Positions 62,133 to 64,000 of a DNA stretch of 64,000 nt are shown one piece after another. The notes under the pieces were generated by a model. The model saw only the letters and a list, made by a program, of their open reading frames with translations, did no database searches and was not told the DNA's origin. The position numbers were made by a program, and so were the translations under genes. The DNA is from Jatrophihabitans sp964252635 (GTDB lineage: Bacteria > Actinomycetota > Actinomycetes > Mycobacteriales > Jatrophihabitantaceae): positions 1 to 64,000 of the forward strand of contig NZ_CAXUNP010000009.1 in NCBI RefSeq assembly GCF_964252635.1, read 5' to 3'. Position 1 is the stretch's first letter. Each line of letters begins with the position of its first letter.

Positions 62133-62831
62133 TCAGAGGGTCAGCTGCAGGATCGCGGTCCCGTCGGGCAGGGTGATCTGCACCCTGGCGATGCGTTCAC
62201 GGCGCACCGCGGTGCCGCCGGTGAAGTAGGTGGTCCCGTCGGGCACCAGCGACCACGTGCCGACGTCGTGGCTGCGGTGGTCACGGTCGATGACCCGCAG
62301 GCCGTAGTCGCCGCGCAGCGACGCGGCGTAGCGGGCGTAGGTGCACCGGACGTCGATCTCGGTGCCCCAGGGCTTGGCCACGAGGCGGGCGGTCGCGTGC
62401 ACCGGGGTGGTGCGGACGGCGGCCAGCGCCTGCGGCGCGGGCCGCGACGGCGTGGACGACGGCCAGAGCACGACGACCAGCGTGACCAGGCACGCGGCCG
62501 CGACGGCGGCGATGCCGGTGACCGCCCAGCGCCGCCGCCGACGCTCACGTCCGGCGCGGCGCAGCAGTCCGGGCAGCAGCGTGTCGGGAACGGGTCCGGC
62601 ACGGTCCCGGTCGTCGGCACGCCGGTCATCGGCGGCTTCGTCGTGGCCCACCCCGGCCGTCACGCCTGCGGCCCTGGCCGCGGCGAGCACCCGGACGGTA
62701 GGTCGGAGCTCGTCCACGCGGGCGCGGCACGCGGCGCAGGTGCGAAGGTGCGCCTCGAACGCGGCGAGGTCGTCGGAGTCCAGCGCGCCGAGGACGTACG
62801 CGGCGTCGAGGTGGGAAAACGCGTCGCTCAT
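62133..62831 (-). CDS. Membrane anti-sigma factor with zinc finger (RslA-like)
   Basis: A 232-residue protein. FEAHLRTCAACRARVDEL gives an HxxxCxxC zinc-binding anti-sigma domain at residues about 28-35. One membrane helix (about 105-125) precedes an external C-terminal domain (about 145-232) resembling RskA/RslA. ATG 62831 overlaps the sigma stop (ATGA). In Mycobacterium tuberculosis RslA releases SigL on oxidation of its zinc centre. Confidence 0.92.
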   Translation of the reverse strand: MSDAFSHLDAAYVLGALDSDDLAAFEAHLRTCAACRARVDELRPTVRVLAAARAAGVTAGVGHDEAADDRRADDRDRAGPVPDTLLPGLLRRAGRERRRRRWAVTGIAAVAAACLVTLVVVLWPSSTPSRPAPQALAAVRTTPVHATARLVAKPWGTEIDVRCTYARYAASLRGDYGLRVIDRDHRSHDVGTWSLVPDGTTYFTGGTAVRRERIARVQITLPDGTAILQLTL

Positions 62832-63337
62832 GCCGTCACCCCCAGCTCGTCGAGGGCCAACCGCAGGGCACGCAACGCGTAGTGGGTGCGCGACTTCACC
62901 GTGCCGGGCGGGATGCCGAGGGCCTGCGACGCCTCCTGCACCGACGACCCGCGGAAGTAGCACTCGTGCAGCACGGCCCGGTGTTCCAGGGACAGCGCCC
63001 CCATGGCCTGCACGACGAGCTGGTGGTCGACCGCGTGGTCGGTGGGGTCGGGCACGGGCTGCTCGGGCACCTCGTCGGTGACGCGTTCGCGGCGGGAACG
63101 GGCGGTGCGCCAGTCGTCGATGACCAGCCGCTTGGCCACCGTGAACAACCAGCCGCGTGCCGAACCGTTGGCCTGGGCCAGGATGTGCGGGTTGCGCCAG
63201 GCCCGCAGCATCGTCTCCTGCACGACGTCCTGCGCCCGCGCGCGGTCGCCGTTGGTCAGCCCGACCGCGTACGCCCACAGCGCCGACCCGTGCTCGGTGT
63301 GCAGCTCGCGCAGCAGCTCGGCGTCGTCGGTGCGCAC
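62828..63337 (-). CDS. ECF sigma factor, SigL-like
   Basis: A 169-residue sigma factor. Region 2 (LWAYAVGLTNGDRARAQDVVQETMLRAWRNP, GWLFTVAKRLVIDDWRTAR) and region 4 (LSLEHRAVLHECYFRGSSVQEASQALGIPPGTVKSRTHYALRALRLALDELGV) resemble mycobacterial SigL from memory. Start: GTG 63337 has GAGGGA 3 bases upstream. GTG 63382 (184 residues) is the alternative; it lies about 12 bases from the -10 and would be almost leaderless. Divergent promoter repeats suggest autoregulation. Confidence 0.9.
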   Translation of the reverse strand: MRTDDAELLRELHTEHGSALWAYAVGLTNGDRARAQDVVQETMLRAWRNPHILAQANGSARGWLFTVAKRLVIDDWRTARSRRERVTDEVPEQPVPDPTDHAVDHQLVVQAMGALSLEHRAVLHECYFRGSSVQEASQALGIPPGTVKSRTHYALRALRLALDELGVTA

Positions 63338-63390
63338 GGCTCCCTCGCGGTGTCTGTCGGCCAGGCGGTCGAGCGTCCTCACAACCGGAC

Positions 63391-63416
63391 TACGGCGCAC
63401 GGGCCGATCCGGTTCA
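63391..63416 (-). promoter_or_regulatory. Sigma-L-type promoter of the sigma/anti-sigma operon
   Basis: On the minus strand TGAACC (63416-63411), 16-base spacer, CGTA (63394-63391). Fits the SigL consensus TGAACC-N16-18-CGT as I recall it. Its -35 is one arm of the inverted repeat shared with the divergent promoter. Confidence 0.72.
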
Positions 63417-63429
63417 ACGGTGGTCCGGT

Positions 63430-63455
63430 TGAACCTAGTAGAACGCTCAACCGTG
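63430..63455 (+). promoter_or_regulatory. Sigma-L-type promoter of the Rieske lipoprotein gene
   Basis: TGAACC (63430-63435), 16-base spacer, CGTG (63452-63455), same architecture as the divergent promoter. The -10 overlaps the ribosome-binding site, so the leader is only a few bases long. Confidence 0.72.
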
Positions 63456-63464
63456 GAGAACCAC

Positions 63465-63986
63465 ATGGACATCACTTCAGCTGTGAGCAGGCGAGGAATC
63501 CTGGTGGCCGGGGCCGGTGTGGCCGGTGTCGCCGTCCTCGCGGCCTGCTCGGGGAACTCGTCGGGATCGAACGACACCGGTAGTGCGGACGGCAGCGGCA
63601 CGGACGTGATCTCGCCGCCGGCCGGCGCACCGACACCGACCGCGGACACCTCGTCGGAGACGTCGTCGCAGGCGGGAAAGGGCCCGGCCGGGGACGCCCT
63701 GGTCTCGCTCGACGATCTCGGCGTCGGCACGTCGAGGGCCGTGAAGCTGGCCGACGGCAAGCCCGCCATCGTCACCCGGACGGGAACGGCGACGGCGGTC
63801 TGCTTCAGCGCCATCTGCACCCATCAGGGCTGCACCGTGAAGCCGAAGGGCAAGGAGTTCGACTGCCCGTGTCACGGTTCCCGGTACGACGCGACAACGG
63901 GGAAGGTGCTGGGCGGTCCGGCGCCCTCGCCGCTGCCCAAGATCACGGTGACCGTCACGGACGGCAAGGTCAGCGAAGCCGGCTGA
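63465..63986 (+). CDS. Tat-exported Rieske [2Fe-2S] lipoprotein
   Basis: A 173-residue secreted protein. SRRGILVAGAGVAGVAVLAACSG is a twin-arginine signal with lipobox LAAC (Cys about 27). A Ser/Thr/Asp-rich linker (about 30-75) leads to a Rieske domain with CTHQGC and CPCHGS, the two Cys-His pairs that bind the cluster. ATG 63465, GGAG upstream. Not fused to cytochrome; probably an extracytoplasmic electron carrier. TatC and Lnt in the same window could process it. Confidence 0.93.
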   Translation: MDITSAVSRRGILVAGAGVAGVAVLAACSGNSSGSNDTGSADGSGTDVISPPAGAPTPTADTSSETSSQAGKGPAGDALVSLDDLGVGTSRAVKLADGKPAIVTRTGTATAVCFSAICTHQGCTVKPKGKEFDCPCHGSRYDATTGKVLGGPAPSPLPKITVTVTDGKVSEAG

Positions 63987-64000
63987 ACCGGCGCGGGTCG

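Overview
The window is a GC-rich (about 70%) actinobacterial chromosome segment. Evidence for the phylum is strong. It carries two RbpA-family RNA polymerase-binding proteins, WhiA, OpcA, mycothione reductase, the Pup ligase PafA with the WYL regulators PafB/PafC, a sigma-L-like ECF factor with its zinc-finger anti-sigma, GTG starts throughout, and many 4-base GTGA/ATGA stop-start overlaps. I cannot assign a genus from sequence alone. There is one 100-N scaffold gap (12136-12235). I saw no rRNA, tRNA, CRISPR array, insertion sequence or prophage. Apart from the scaffold gap there is no gene-free stretch longer than about 260 bases; the larger intergenic regions (5867-6012, 12530-12673, 30928-31139, 43454-43652, 59795-60054) hold the hairpins, promoters and small ORF listed.

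Layout. 1-2318: pentose-phosphate genes zwf (3' end)-opcA-pgl. 2453-5866: a large secreted subtilase/sedolisin-like protease, followed by two strong hairpins. 6013-9805 (minus): rbpA paralogue, secG, tpiA, pgk, gap. 9859-12529 (minus): LuxR response regulator and histidine kinase behind a secreted decapeptide-repeat protein interrupted by the assembly gap. 12674-17592 (minus): whiA-yvcK-rapZ-uvrC, tightly overlapped. 17603-20416: VOC protein, adenosine-deaminase-family enzyme (possibly aminofutalosine deaminase), TetR regulator plus membrane protein with two palindromic operators. 20532-25921: two acetyltransferases, uvrA, a PPOX-family flavin/F420 enzyme, ung. 25990-30927: MFS transporter, S9 peptidase, proS. 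31041-38986: leader ORF plus RIO-type kinase, mtr, DUF4032, metallo-beta-lactamase-fold hydrolase, quinone-reductase-like enzyme, DUF2237, two PH-domain membrane proteins. 38910-43453: TetR, cytochrome P450, SDR, glycerophosphodiesterase, thymidine kinase. 43653-51081: rbpA, a FEN-like nuclease, polyprenol-phosphate mannosyltransferase, lnt, a frameshifted amidohydrolase, LacI regulator and a second FEN-like nuclease. 51096-59794 (minus): a prion-like SYGQ-rich membrane protein, helY-like helicase, tatC, a small membrane protein, pafC, pafB, pafA. 60055-62126: alkane hydroxylase, rubredoxin, TetR. 62133-63986: anti-sigma, ECF sigma factor and a divergent Rieske lipoprotein.

How the parts connect. 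Several regulatory sites can be read directly. A sigma-R-type promoter precedes rbpA. A palindromic operator sits inside the promoter of the P450 gene. Paired operators overlap the promoter of the TetR operon. A PafBC/RecA-NDp-like promoter lies upstream of uvrA in the same window as pafB and pafC. Back-to-back sigma-L-type promoters drive the sigma/anti-sigma pair and the Rieske lipoprotein. A recurrent oddity is short tandem duplication of the DNA around stop codons: 65 bp after opcA, 26 bp at the GNAT/uvrA junction, 12 bp after the RIO kinase and 14 bp after the P450.
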